Shown one piece after another: positions 1 to 11,381 of a stretch of DNA of 64,000 nucleotides. The notes below the pieces were generated by a model that did no database searches, had not been told where the DNA came from, and was given only the letters and a program-made list of their open reading frames with translations. The stretch covers positions 124,001 to 188,000 of the forward strand of contig ARYC01017057.1 of NCBI GenBank assembly GCA_000711775.1. Direction: 5' to 3'. This DNA is from Oxytricha trifallax (Eukaryota; Ciliophora; Spirotrichea; Sporadotrichida; Oxytrichidae). Each line of letters begins with the position of its first letter. The stretch's first letter is position 1. The position numbers were made by a program, and so were the translations under genes.

Positions 1-974
1 ATATCACAGAGCTAAATTGTTCCAAAGAAAGTAAAAAAAAACAAACAGATGAACTAGAAGTAAGCAAGAGGATAAATTGATCATGAAAAGTGATATCATA
101 CTTAATCAATAAGCCCTTTGAATAAAAAAGACCAAACTGTATTAATTACTTTGTAAGACCCCTAAGGAATAATGTAATTTAATTTCCGTGAATTAATTGT
201 GAAATTAATTAAAAATAATAAATTTATAAATATCAAATATTATTATTATATTTAAAAAATATAGTTAAACATAAACGAATATTTTTCCACCATAGAATGC
301 GATATCAAGCTTTTCCAAATAAGATGTGACTCAAAGCCTTCATAAATTTGTGAATTGTAAATTATCAATTAATTTGCTTTGAAGCACAGAACCTTAATTA
401 TAAATATCATTTATGATTATACAAACCAAAAGATTTATTTAGTAAAAAGATGAAAATGCTTTTGGATTTGCATCATAAATTTCAAATTTGCTTCAAAAAT
501 TTGCATTTACTTGAATTATGTAACAATCTTTGTCATTCCTAGTTGGAACAACATGATTGGAGTTTATTGACAAAATCTCGATGACTGATTCTACGTTCAT
601 GAACTAGAATTAGTTATTAATTTTGAGAATTATTTGGATATATTAGCTAAACAATGTTATATCTTCGAGGTAGTTATTATATTGTTTGTAATATAATCAA
701 TATCATTAGCTGAAGACAAATAAAATATATTCTCATAACTCTAGACATCAACTATCATAGCTATAAATAGATCCATTATCCTAAGTTAAGTGCTCTATTT
801 AATGTTTAATGGTTAATTTATAAAACATACTACAACAAATTTGATGAGAAATAAGCACTCCATACCTTATACATTGTGATTAAATATAGGGAAAATAGAT
901 GATTATAAGAATTCATCAAGGATTTAATTAAATACTTGCTAAAAATATATAAAATGTAAAAATAGCAATAGCTT
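1..974. other. AT-rich DNA, no gene seen
   Basis: Very AT-rich, with short A and T runs and no coding island that I could support on either strand. It is typical of micronuclear spacer or IES-type DNA. Confidence 0.5.
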
Positions 975-1085
975 TTCCATTCAATCATTGTTTTTTGTAT
1001 CCTCTGTCAAGAGAACTAATTTTTCCCTCTATTTTCTGCTTCTTTCAGTAGTTTCTCCTCCTAGTCTCGTAATGCTTTTATAATG
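975..1085 (-). CDS. short coding island, coiled-coil-like peptide
   Basis: Read on the minus strand with TAA/TAG as Gln, this stretch gives a charged, heptad-like peptide containing IKALRDQEEKLLKEAENRG, then a TGA. It is clearly less AT-rich than its flanks. I do not recognise it. The size and isolation fit one MDS of a larger gene whose other parts are elsewhere. It could be chance, because TGA is rare in AT-rich DNA. Confidence 0.3.
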
Positions 1086-1188
1086 AATGTTGGATATATG
1101 AAATGTAATATAAAAAATTTATTGAATGAATTCATAATCGCATTTTTCATTACAACTTTTCACTCATAATAATTATTATAATGCTAAT

Positions 1189-1404
1189 TTAACAATTTCT
1201 GATAATAAACTTAATGATTCTAATCTCATTTGATGCAATCGATACATCTCCAGTGTGAATCATGCATTTATAATCATAATTCATTAATTTCTTTCTAATA
1301 TATTCTTGGTACTTATCAGGACATCTCTGAAGAAGCAAGAGTCGTACGTTAATATTCCAGGAATATAGCCTTCCAATATTGCGTAAGAAAAAGATAGAGT
1401 TCAC
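1189..1404 (-). CDS. unrecognised 71-codon open segment
   Basis: Open minus-strand frame with varied composition (contains RCPDKYQEYIRKKLMNYDYK) that ends at a TAA. It follows an in-frame TGA and has no ATG at its front. It lies about 100 bp upstream (minus sense) of the island at 975-1085, so both could be MDSs of one gene. No family is recognised. Confidence 0.3.
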   Translation of the reverse strand: MNSIFFLRNIGRLYSWNINVRLLLLQRCPDKYQEYIRKKLMNYDYKCMIHTGDVSIASNEIRIIKFIIRNC

Positions 1405-2303
1405 TCAAGTTAGAGAGTTTAGACTGAAATATAAGGTAATTCTATTTCTACTATTAAATCATGATTCAGATATTTTATTCACTAAGGGTCCTTGCTCTGC
1501 TGCAGCTTGCAGGGTTTAATCGCAAATGAATAAAATTATTTAATGCTTAGAACTTTGAGAGTTTTGTGAAATTTCTATAATGAAATAGCAATAAAACCTA
1601 AAGAAACTTATAATAAATGGTTTGTCACTTTAAGAAGCTAAAAGCAGTTTATAGTAGGGACTCTAAAAGTTTCCAGTAACAATGTTTTAGGCTGATGATG
1701 TCAATTTAATTTGCCATTATTTAAAAAATGCAAGCAAATATCCTACTATATAATCAGCCAAGAATGAAGATTTGAAATTCATATAAATATTGGAAATAAA
1801 GAGATATAAAAAATTATATTTTTTTTAACTTTTTAGTATTAAATTAGAAATTTGTTTGATTTTATTCATATTGGCGAAATTCCAAAGTATATATATTTTA
1901 CTATTATATTGATATCAATTATTTTAACCATATAATTAAAAAATGCATGAAATTTGTTGTCATTCTTTTTATATTTTAATGATTTACACATTGAATGAAA
2001 CATAAATAAATTATATTTAATATTTAATTTTAATAATCTTTTCATTAATTAACCCTCAATTTAAAGCTATATTTATTTTAATTATATATAGTAATATTAA
2101 TTTATAGATTGATCTGAATATATTGGTACGAATAAGCAAAAATATAATTATTATACTACTTTTGCCGTGGTTATATTTAAAATTATAAATAATCAATCAC
2201 AATATTTCTAATAAATTAATGGAAATACTCCAAGGAGAACTTCTTACATTTATTTTTAATTTATTAGTTATACATGACATCAATTTTAACCAATATTAAC
2301 TGA
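1405..2303. other. AT-rich DNA, no gene seen
   Basis: Mostly A/T runs. A slightly GC-richer patch at about 1485-1530 and another at 1620-1700 show no convincing frame. A 14-bp sequence at 2222-2235 (AAATACTCCAAGGA) recurs inverted at 2547-2560. Confidence 0.4.
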
Positions 2304-2750
2304 ATGAAGTCAAGCTTTGATAAAGTGAAAAACCCAAGAAGCAAATGGACATCTAACACAATCCATCTGTCAGCCAGCTATTGATGACTCATAACTTAGG
2401 CACACATGTGAGAATAATATTCCCTCCAGCTTATGCTGCAAATTAATTTTTATATTTATTTATGAACGAGTATAGAGACCTCTATGTTTGAAGTCAAACT
2501 CAGCTTTGGGTAGCTGATAGGCGATTTAACTTATTCCTGATGGATGTCCTTGGAGTATTTGAGCTTGAACGATGTCTGATGAAGGTTACCTTTTTAGTGA
2601 TTAATTAATGATTTTTGAAACCAAATAATAATAATTTCAAATTATATATATATATATATTATATTTATGAAAATCTAAATCACGTTCAACTTCACTTGTG
2701 TAGATCTGCTGTCGAGGACTTAAGACGTCTTCTTAAATGAACTATTGAAT
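2304..2750 (+). CDS. cluster of small coding islands, unrecognised
   Basis: Three short plus-strand stretches read as protein-like: 2304-2384 starts with ATG (MKSSFDKVKNPRSKW) and ends at TGA; about 2535-2620 contains LMDVLGVFELERCLMKV; about 2695-2747 contains RSAVEDLRRLLK. They are separated by AT-rich DNA and shift frame relative to one another. This is the pattern expected for MDSs separated by IESs, but I cannot define junctions or pointers. No family is recognised. Confidence 0.35.
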
Positions 2751-2895
2751 GAGTCTATTTCTTGTCACTTAGGCCAAAATAGTTAGTGATATTGACTGCA
2801 AAAAAGTTTAAATCATTTTTATGTAAGATTTAATATATAATTAATAAGTATTTGAAAAATGTCTTTACTATCTAAACATAATATATAGAAATAAA

Positions 2896-3209
2896 ATCAT
2901 CCAATAGCAGCCAGCAGATCTCATGATAAAGACACACGGGAGGCTTACCACGATCTTGAAGCTCTGTGTATAGATCGAGTCCAAGAGATTCCTTCTATCT
3001 CTCAATGATTCCATGAAAGAACTCGAAGCACAATCCAAGGATTAAGATGAAGTTACGATAGCATGGCACTGGTTAGCCAGTTTCACTCAGGATCAATATT
3101 ATAAAAACTGTATGTGAATGGTCATGACAAGAAAACCAACACTAGTAAATGTGACGTTCAATCTCACTCACACCCAAAAAATTGGAATTACAAAAATTTC
3201 AAAACATGA
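2896..3209 (+). CDS. coding island, unrecognised
   Basis: Open for 73 codons to a TGA at 3115 with clearly protein-like composition (contains LLSLNDSMKELEAQSKDQDE and VTIAWHWLASFTQDQYY). It can continue in another frame to a TGA at 3207. TAG and TAA are used as Gln. It is flanked on both sides by very AT-rich DNA, so it is a good MDS candidate and may belong with the islands at 2304-2750. Function unknown. Confidence 0.5.
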
Positions 3210-3689
3210 CGTATTGTTCATGAAGTTTCCTTCATGAGTAGCAAATGTTCCTCACTCATTTATTATAGAGATAGAATACAGATTAGTAAATGAAAAATAT
3301 CAAATATAAGCATCTTATATATGTTTTAGAATTTCAAATATTTTACTATTAAGCTAATGAAATTTCCTCTTGAAATAATTAAAAATAATAATAAGAATTA
3401 CATTTTAATTGTTATATAATTAGTGATAATACTAATTTCATCTAATTCAAAACCCAATAGTTCATTTTATTTCTACTTTAATTACATAATCTTAAATACT
3501 TTACTTCACATAAGTGAAGTTAATTTAATCCTTGATGTTTTATCTATATATTATTACAGAAATTTACATATTAATTATATTTTAACAGGAAACAATTGAT
3601 TTTGAAACGATCAATATACTATTTAAAATTAATTTAAATTTTAATATTATATAAATTAATAATCTATTCATAAATATTCTGAAGAATAA

Positions 3690-3878
3690 TTAATTTATTT
3701 TCAAAACCAAACTATTTAAATCATCTTCAAACCATGTCATTTGACTTTCAATGGCTTCACTTAAGTCAATATGTAAAAAACAAACTCTAAGATTTATAAG
3801 AACCGAAAACTCAAAAGTTCTAAGTTGAGCTTTATATATAGAATGCCTTATAAAAAACCTGATTTTATTTGTATTCAT
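3690..3878 (-). CDS. possible small ORF
   Basis: ATG-started frame of 62 codons on the minus strand; the frame stays open past its TAA if TAA is Gln. The end (SQMTWFEDDLNSL) looks protein-like, the rest less so. No family recognised. It may be an island or chance. Confidence 0.25.
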   Translation of the reverse strand: MNTNKIRFFIRHSIYKAQLRTFEFSVLINLRVCFLHIDLSEAIESQMTWFEDDLNSLVLKIN

Positions 3879-4160
3879 ATATTTTCTTTTTCAAAAGCTT
3901 TTTGCTATTAATACAATTCTCTTGATTAAAAAATGAAAATTCTATAATATTTACTCTCTTTGGTTTAATATAATTTTAAATGTTGGTTATGGTTCTAAAT
4001 AAAAATTAATAATAATATTAAATTTATTATAAGAGTTTTCACAATATGATTAAAAGTTTTAAAGATTATTGAAATAAGACAAACATTAAATCTTAAATCC
4101 TTCGATTAGTTTAAATCAGTTATTTGTAATTCAATTGTTTGTTTATTAATTATTGTTTTT
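3879..4160. other. AT-rich flank of the Rep element
   Basis: AT-rich, no coding signal. The TIR homology of the next element stops at 4161, so this is flanking DNA. No target-site duplication with the other side (6062 onward) is visible. Confidence 0.5.
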
Positions 4161-4417
4161 TAATATTACTAAAATACATAAGCAAAGGAAATTATAGAAA
4201 TACTAATGAGATTAAAATATGTAATTAATTCTAACTGGCACTTATTACAATTTGTACTAATTCAAATTAAAAACTAAAAATAATTATGACCAATTTAATT
4301 AAAAAAATAAATATATTAAAATTGTGCAAGTTTGCAAGTAACCATGGGGTATGTGATTTGCACTTGTGATTATTTAATTATTAAATAATTATTAAATATA
4401 TAATGAAATGGCATTCT
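4161..4417 (+). repeat. left TIR of Rep element 1
   Basis: 257-bp arm matching the reverse complement of 5805-6061 with few mismatches. The outer end is TAATATTACTAAAATACATA. The inner part includes a short palindromic AT stretch and a GC-richer block around 4330-4365 (CAAGTAACCATGGGGTATGT). Confidence 0.9.
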
Positions 4418-4488
4418 ATTAAAATAAATAAAGACATGACTGGACAATGAGATTTTTAAAACCACTACAATGAAGAACGATAGAATAA

Positions 4489-5750
4489 ATGTCAAAAAAC
4501 AAGAAATATAACTACAGACAAGAGCTCTTCTTGTCGATTTCAGGATCTGTAAAACTCTAAACAGCAGAATAAGTTCATCAGTAACTGAAGCAAAACTAGC
4601 CCTAAGTCACTGAGGTAAATTTCTATGAAGATGAGACCACTAAAAATGCTTTCTTTCATATTAAGCTGACTGACTCAAACGGGATTAACAGGGAATACCT
4701 TAAGAATAATAAGAGAGGTGGGTACTAGTTATTCAGTAAAACAGGCCTCAAAATGACAGATTTGGGTATTAAGACATCTTAAAATTATTTTAGTCGCACC
4801 AAGGAATCTAACATATGTACGGAAATGCTTATGATATGCAATAAGAACATGGAAAGATTTTAGCAAGAGCAGTCCTTGAGCTGAAAACAAAGACCTCAAA
4901 AAAGAAATTCTAAATACTTTGTGAATGAATTCATTGGGGAGAATATTGCTAACGGCTCAATGTCTTAAAAAGAGTACTTTATCGAAAATCTTAGGGATCC
5001 TGAAGCTCTCGTTTATATCTGTTAAAAACAAAAGAAATTGAATAGCATCCATAAAATACTGGAGCAGTTGGGTGTGGTTAAAAAGATTAAAGAATCAATC
5101 AGAGAGCAGCTAATCAATAATGTGAAGACAAACAGTCATCTATACAAAGAGTGCCAAAAGCTGACAGATGATTTATTAAGAGAAATTGGGTACTTTGATA
5201 TAACAGAAGCACTGTACTAAGTATTAATAAAGAGAGAAGATAAAAAGATTCACTGTGTCTAGCTTTTCGGGACAGACAACACCGGCAAAAGTACAATTCT
5301 GAAAATGATCGATGCCATCTTTATCTGCGACGAGTTAGCCCCTGGACCAACCCGGTTCCATGTAGAAACAAGATAACTTGCAAAAGAGCCTCAAATCGTG
5401 TTGATTCACGAAATGAAAATTGAAAGATTATTTAACAAATACAATATTCCAATTATGAAGAAGCTTCTGGAAGGCGGAGGATTTGCCTTTGATGTCAAAT
5501 CGGATAAACTTAATTGCTTTTCAAAGACAGCTATACGATTATCACTACTAATGAAATTCCCTGGAAAAGAATGACAGCTGAAGAAAAGAACTGCTTCGAG
5601 AGGAGATGTATTATTGCATCGGCTAAAGTGGATGGCAAATCCGGCAAAATTATGTTCCTATTTAATACCATGCAACTCGCAAACTATCTATTTGACAGAT
5701 CAGAGGAAGAGAGCCTTTGGAGCGAAGATACGGTAAGCGATATAAAGTGA
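4489..5750 (+). CDS. Rep-like protein with SF3 helicase domain
   Basis: About 420 codons; I chose ATG 4489 because the frame is continuous from there. The C-terminal half is an SF3 helicase: Walker A GTDNTGKST (about residue 261), a Walker B-like strand PQIVLIHEMK, motif C IITTNEIPW (about residue 350), then RRCIIAS. This family unwinds DNA during rolling-circle or hairpin replication of small replicons. The N-terminus may be a degenerate HUH nicking domain (LFLSISG, FFHIKLT, YICQKQK as possible motifs 1-3), which is inference. TAA/TAG are Gln. One in-frame TGA (4882) and one indel near 5520, just before motif C, indicate a recently damaged gene. It is the only gene in the element. Confidence 0.8.
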
Positions 5751-5804
5751 TTGAGGCAACTGAAGATATAGCATGAGAGATACGGAGACAGCAGATGACT
5801 AAAG

Positions 5805-6061
5805 AGAATGCCATTTCATTGTATATTTAATAATTATATAAATAATTAAATAATCACAAGTGCAAATCACATACCCCATGGTTACTTGCAAACTTTCACA
5901 ATTTTAATATATTTGTTTTTTAATTATATTGGTCAAAATTATATTTAGTTTTTAATTTGAATTAGTACGAATTGTAATAAGTGCCAGTTAGAATTAATTA
6001 CATATTTTGATCTCATTTGTATTTCTATAATTTCCTTTGCTTATGTATTTTAGTAATATTA
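5805..6061 (-). repeat. right TIR of Rep element 1
   Basis: Inverted partner of 4161-4417, the same length. It ends with GTAATATTA at 6053-6061. Confidence 0.9.
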
Positions 6062-8119
6062 ACTTTATGTTATAATAGATATCGAGAATCTTCTCCAATA
6101 TATATTAGAGTAAATAAAAAAATAATTTACCAATTATAACACTTATAATTACATTGATAACATAAATATTAAGGTGGAAATATATTACAAACTTTTTTGT
6201 TGTTATTATAATAATAATAACTGAATAAATACTAAATCAACAATTGATAGAATAATTTGAAATATCAGCAAATTACATTTGCCTTAATCACCCTCATTAA
6301 AATTTTTTGAACAGAGCTATTCACTTCTTTAAAGGCATAATTTTCTGCGAAATTATCTTTGTCACCACAATCTTAAACAATATTAGGTAAAATATTGTTT
6401 GATATATAATTAAATAATTAAAATTTGTAATTACTCTGGTATTATCTTTAAACTCTCCCTATCTAAATCATTTATACTACTTAAATTTTATCATTCGATA
6501 GCTTTTAGTATAAATTAACTGCAAAACTAAATTTATTTTAGCTTTATTAACTGTTTAAATTAATCAATTTGCGTATTTTATTACGTTCTTTTAGGCTGTT
6601 TTCTTATTTTTTTTGAAATTTAATACATTTTAAGTCGTATTCTATATTATTTCAATATTATAATAAGTGAGAGATTATGCTTTTCATGAATAATTATAAG
6701 ATGTGAGAGAAATATAGACAGAGAAAGTTTCTCCGTTAAATGGATTAAAGCTTTAACATTTTATATCTTAGCATAAATTAAATATATTATAAATGCTGAA
6801 TCTTTATTATGATTATAAAAGAGAAACTTGAGGGAATGAATAATATGCATAAGTTATTCATTTTTACTATCAATTTTAGGATAAAATTTGATGATATTGC
6901 CTAAAGTAATCGAATAATGCAGATTCTTTGTTTAAAAAGTTGTAATAAAATTCTCAAGCGTTCTCATTCGCATTAGTTGCTAGCAAACTGGAAGGCTTGA
7001 GTTTAGATAACAAATCTTGGCATTAAATTTAGTAATGGTAGTATTTTCTACATAAATATTATAGAAACACAACTTCTCTATCACTTTAATATTAATTTTG
7101 AAAACATACAAGTGATTTATATTTTACCTATTTTAACTACAAAACAAGCATAAAAACCTAGTAATTTATGTATAAAAATTTGGTGTCAATAATTACATGA
7201 AAAACCTTGCCAAAATAAAATAAGATTGTATTATCAAAAAGGATAGAGTTTGACGATGAACTAAAAAACAAAATCACGGCTTGATTCATTAGATCATAGA
7301 ATTGTATCATTATTTTTCCAAGCTGAGATCAGGGGGTAAAAAATATAAAATAATAATAATTCTTAAATTTTAATGACTTTAGCTATGATAATATAAAATA
7401 TTAATAATAGTTCAAAGTAAAATCAGTGTAATTTTTAATAATTAGAAGCTATATCATAGATTAAAAATATTTAATTCTCATAATTATAATTGATTCTATA
7501 AAGGTCTTTTTCTAAAATACAGATAATTGAATAATAAGGGCCTTCTATCCTCGATGACTAGAAAGCGTTCTATTGATTTATTTTAAGCAATCTGTTTATT
7601 TAATCATTAATTGTCATATTTTACCAGTCTTCCCACCATAAACTTCATTTATTTAAATAATTCATTTATATATAAAAATATATATAAGATGTATAATTAA
7701 ATATAAAACAAGGGTTTAATACATTTTATAAACTAATGCATTATTTTGTTTACAAAAATGAAATAAATCAGCATCACTAAAAGAGATAAAGAGGTTCAAA
7801 TGCCTTTTCTTGGGCAATTATTTAAACCAATGACACAAAGTGATTAGGGATTATTGCTGAAAGCAGTAACCTTGAAACTACTTATTTTTGTGATTAAAAT
7901 TAAATCCTTTAAAAATTAATTCCAATTCTATTATAGAATACAAATTGAATTTAAATTAATTTGACTTCAAGATTAAATTATATTATAATATCATATTAGC
8001 TCGTTAATTACATTGAAAAATGTTTTTATTTTTTATTTTTAATGAACAAGTATTTTTTAGGAAATTTACCTAAATCTTGGAAGATACCATATATAGGTAG
8101 TCTTCAATCATACCTTACC
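6062..8119. other. AT-rich DNA, no gene seen
   Basis: Two kilobases of A/T-dominated sequence. Slightly GC-richer patches (about 6950-7020 and 7240-7340) give no coherent frame on either strand. Confidence 0.5.
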
Positions 8120-8696
8120 ATTATATCATTGAATAAGTAGATTTTGAATGAATTACCAGAAATGAAATAATAATTGATAACTCATGCTCGCTATTTTAAT
8201 CTTAATACTTTTTAAATATATTAAAATGACACATTTCTCAAAATCAATGAAATTTCGAGATATTTGCCAAATAAATCAAATTAATTAATCAACTTCAAAT
8301 TAAGTCTGTAAAAATAAAATTTAATTTATAAATATTTTAAGTTTATTTAATTAAAATTAGTAAATTAAATATTGAAAGTACTTCTCGCATAACTAATGTA
8401 GATTATATTTAAATGTTAAGGTTTAAATTATTTTGTTTTATTGAATAAGTTAATTGAGTTTTAAAAATGAACTTAGAATATTTATAAATTAAATTTTATT
8501 TTTACAGACTTAATTTGAAGTTGATCAATTAATTTAATTTATTTGGCACGTATCTCGAAATCTCATTGATTTTGAGATATGTGTCATTTTAATATATTTA
8601 AAAAGTATTAAGATTATAATAGCGAGCATGAGTTATCAATTATTATTTCATTTCTGGTAATTCATTCAAAATTTACTCATTCAATGAAATAATCTT
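8120..8696. repeat. fold-back element, about 210-bp arms
   Basis: Left arm 8120 to about 8345 is matched in inverted orientation by about 8465-8696, including the block GATAACTCATGCTCGCTAT and its complement. The spacer is about 120 bp and no gene is present. It resembles a MITE or fold-back element. Its ends do not match the Rep or TBE families. Confidence 0.8.
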
Positions 8697-10976
8697 ACTA
8701 AAGTACATTGATAGAAAAAAGAAAAATAGCTATGATAGACTCACATTTGAAATTAAAGATTATTAAAAAATATAAATATTTAAGAATTTGGCATTAGTAA
8801 ATAACTGTTTATTAGAATATCACTTATTCTTAATAAATAATGCAATTATTATCAATTCTATACTTAATCAATCTTATTCCTTACTTTATTCGCTTTAATT
8901 CATAAACTGTAGCTATATAAATTAATTGAATACATTTACAGTTAACTATTATAAACATAGCAACATATATCTAACAATAATTAATTAATTTTACAATTGT
9001 TTTCTTTGTATCTCATTTTTTTGAGATTGCCCGTCAGTATGTGACTTCAGTCTATCATTATTTATTTGATGAAGTTTTTTATAGCTAATTTTAAATCATT
9101 CCTCTTAGTACAATTTTATTAATATCACAATCAGTAAGTTTAAGATAAATTTTAGTTATAATAATATATATATATATATATATATATATGTAATATTATT
9201 AAGATTCATGTTTTACTAATTATTTATTTTTAAATAATCTATAAGCTTTACTATAAAGAACAAACAACTTTACTTAAAAAGTTTTTCAATAATCAATATT
9301 AATTTATCAATAATTATTTCTATACACTTAATATGCTATTAATTATGAAAAAATTGTATTATGTATATATATTTATTTATTGCATTTTAAGTAATTAAAT
9401 TCAAAGCTGAATGAGTTTTCGAATTTTGATTAGGCTTATATAATTTTAATTTATTCATTAATTCTCACAAAAACAAAATATTTAAGAGGTCATTATCCTG
9501 TAAAATATATTTTCTTAAACATATTGCTTCTATTATAATTTTTGTCTGTTAATGACATCTTACCCATATTTAAATTTATTCGACACCTGAATCTTTTTAT
9601 TTTAAAAGGAACTTTTTTCTATTAAGCTTATTTTATCCCATTTTATAATAATTAATAAATGAAATCTCTTCTTAAAAATAAAATTTATTAAGTTCGAGCT
9701 AAATTTGTTTTGAATTTATTGTCATTAACAGTTAAATCTGATTAAAACAGAATTCTTAAGAATTTTAAGAAATAAAGAACATTTAAACTATCTTACAAAC
9801 TTAAATTACTAAGAAGGCATCAATTGGCGAATTCATATAATTATGCAACAATTGATTTGTTTTTAGAGGAAAAAGCATAAATATATACTTGTTAGATAGC
9901 TACTAACAACTTTTATCAATAATAAAGCTTTATGAGTTCTTTTATAATTTTATGTAATCAAAATATGAAGGACACTATAAATTTTGTTCGTTTTAAGCGA
10001 ATATGGTTTGTTTATCAGGCTTAATTTTTTGAAAAATTACAATGAATCAAACTTTAGTTCAATTTAATAAAATAATTAACTGAGTCCCATGCAGTGCAAC
10101 TATCAAACAGCTAGCTTATGTCTAATGAGATCGAGATAAATACAACATTTAACACTTAGGAAAAAAGTAGCCATTTACCAACACTATTAATTGTAATTAA
10201 TAAACCTATTTTGCTACTCACTCCGACCATCTTTATCACAAAAGATAATAAATTCAATATAACAAGCTAAACACACACATAATTGGTAAAATTTAAAGAG
10301 ATAGAGAGTCCTCCACTAGAAAATGAAACTTTATTAAAGTTAATTTTAATTAGAAACAAACATATTTATCCTTAAATTTATAATATAACAGTTAAGTTTT
10401 AATGAAAATACCAAAAATATAATAGCACTTAACCTTTTAATTTCTGGTTAAGCAAAATTTATAATAACTCCTTTCCCATTTAAAAAAACGTACCTATTAA
10501 AGGAAAATAGATTTCTTTGCATTTTAATGTAGTTAAGTAATTGATAATAAGTACTTAAAAAGTATGCTTTTATTTACAGTCTCTAATCAATCAATTTAAC
10601 AATTAAAATACTTAAAAAGTATTAGTATTTTAAAAGCAAGGTTTTAGCTATTTTGTGATAAATTTTAATAATTAATTAAAAACTTTATTCTCACTTTTTA
10701 AAAGTATTACTGTAAATTGTTAGTTTCAAGAAGTCTTTATTTCATTATGAGTTAGAAGCATACGAAATATTGATTTTACTCTATCTGAAACTGCAATACT
10801 TTGCATAAAATTGTGTAACTATTTATGGATTTTTGTATTCGTCATTATATATTTAAATATATTAGTTAATCAAAAATATCTTATTTAAATATAAAGATTT
10901 CTAATCGCTTTATTCAAACTTAATTATTAATGGATTTAATATTAATATAACAGAAGTGCATTTTAAAGCTAAAAGT
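8697..10976. other. AT-rich DNA with a TA microsatellite
   Basis: AT-rich throughout, with an uninterrupted TA dinucleotide run at about 9164-9189. At 10540-10640 a motif ACTTAAAAAGTAT occurs twice. No coding island found. Confidence 0.5.
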
Positions 10977-11195
10977 TAATATTGATAAAATAGACAAAAA
11001 TAGGAAATTTGAGAAATAAAAATTAATTATAAATTTATAAGTAATCTTAACTACCACTAAATACGAGAGGCATTATTCACAATATGATTTATATCTTAAA
11101 TTTAATTAATTAATTTATTATTTTTTAATTAGTAATTAGGTGGTCTGGCCAGAGTTTTTGGTGGTCTACCGTAAATTTATTATATCAATATATAA
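10977..11195 (+). repeat. left TIR of Rep element 2
   Basis: Outer end TAATATTGATAAAATAG, followed by an AAAAATAGGAAAT block shared with the right arm. Inner landmarks are CTACCACTAAATACGAGAGG and GGTGGTCTACCGTAAAT, each present in inverted form on the right. Confidence 0.8.
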
Positions 11196-11381
11196 ATATT
11201 ACCGATGCTTAGAGACTGAAATGGAACCAGCATATCGTAGACCACTAAATCGGACCGGAGACCACTAAATCGGAAGTTTGATCGAATAAGAGCTACTGTA
11301 ACCTATAACTAGACGAAGAACTTGGTAAGTTATATAATCATATCTCACAACCGCCACTAATTCTTCATACAGATAAAACAT

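Larger units (their letters stand above)
4161..6061 (+). mobile_element. Rep/SF3-helicase element 1, 257-bp TIRs
   Basis: A 1901-bp unit bounded by inverted repeats 4161-4417 and 5805-6061 and holding one gene for a Rep-like SF3 helicase. Homology between the arms stops at TAATATTAC on the left and GTAATATTA on the right; flanking bases differ and I see no target-site duplication. A second element of 1906 bp at 10977-12882 has the same plan and related ends. TIRs plus an SF3 replicase, without a DDE transposase, set it apart from the TBE elements in the window. The origin (integrated replicon or transposon) is inferred. Confidence 0.85.

Noticed and set aside
9164-9189. TA dinucleotide run (and similar runs at 2644, 19520-19590, 19980, 22838, 24220, 35810)
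   Set aside because: Simple microsatellites expected in such DNA; no function inferred.
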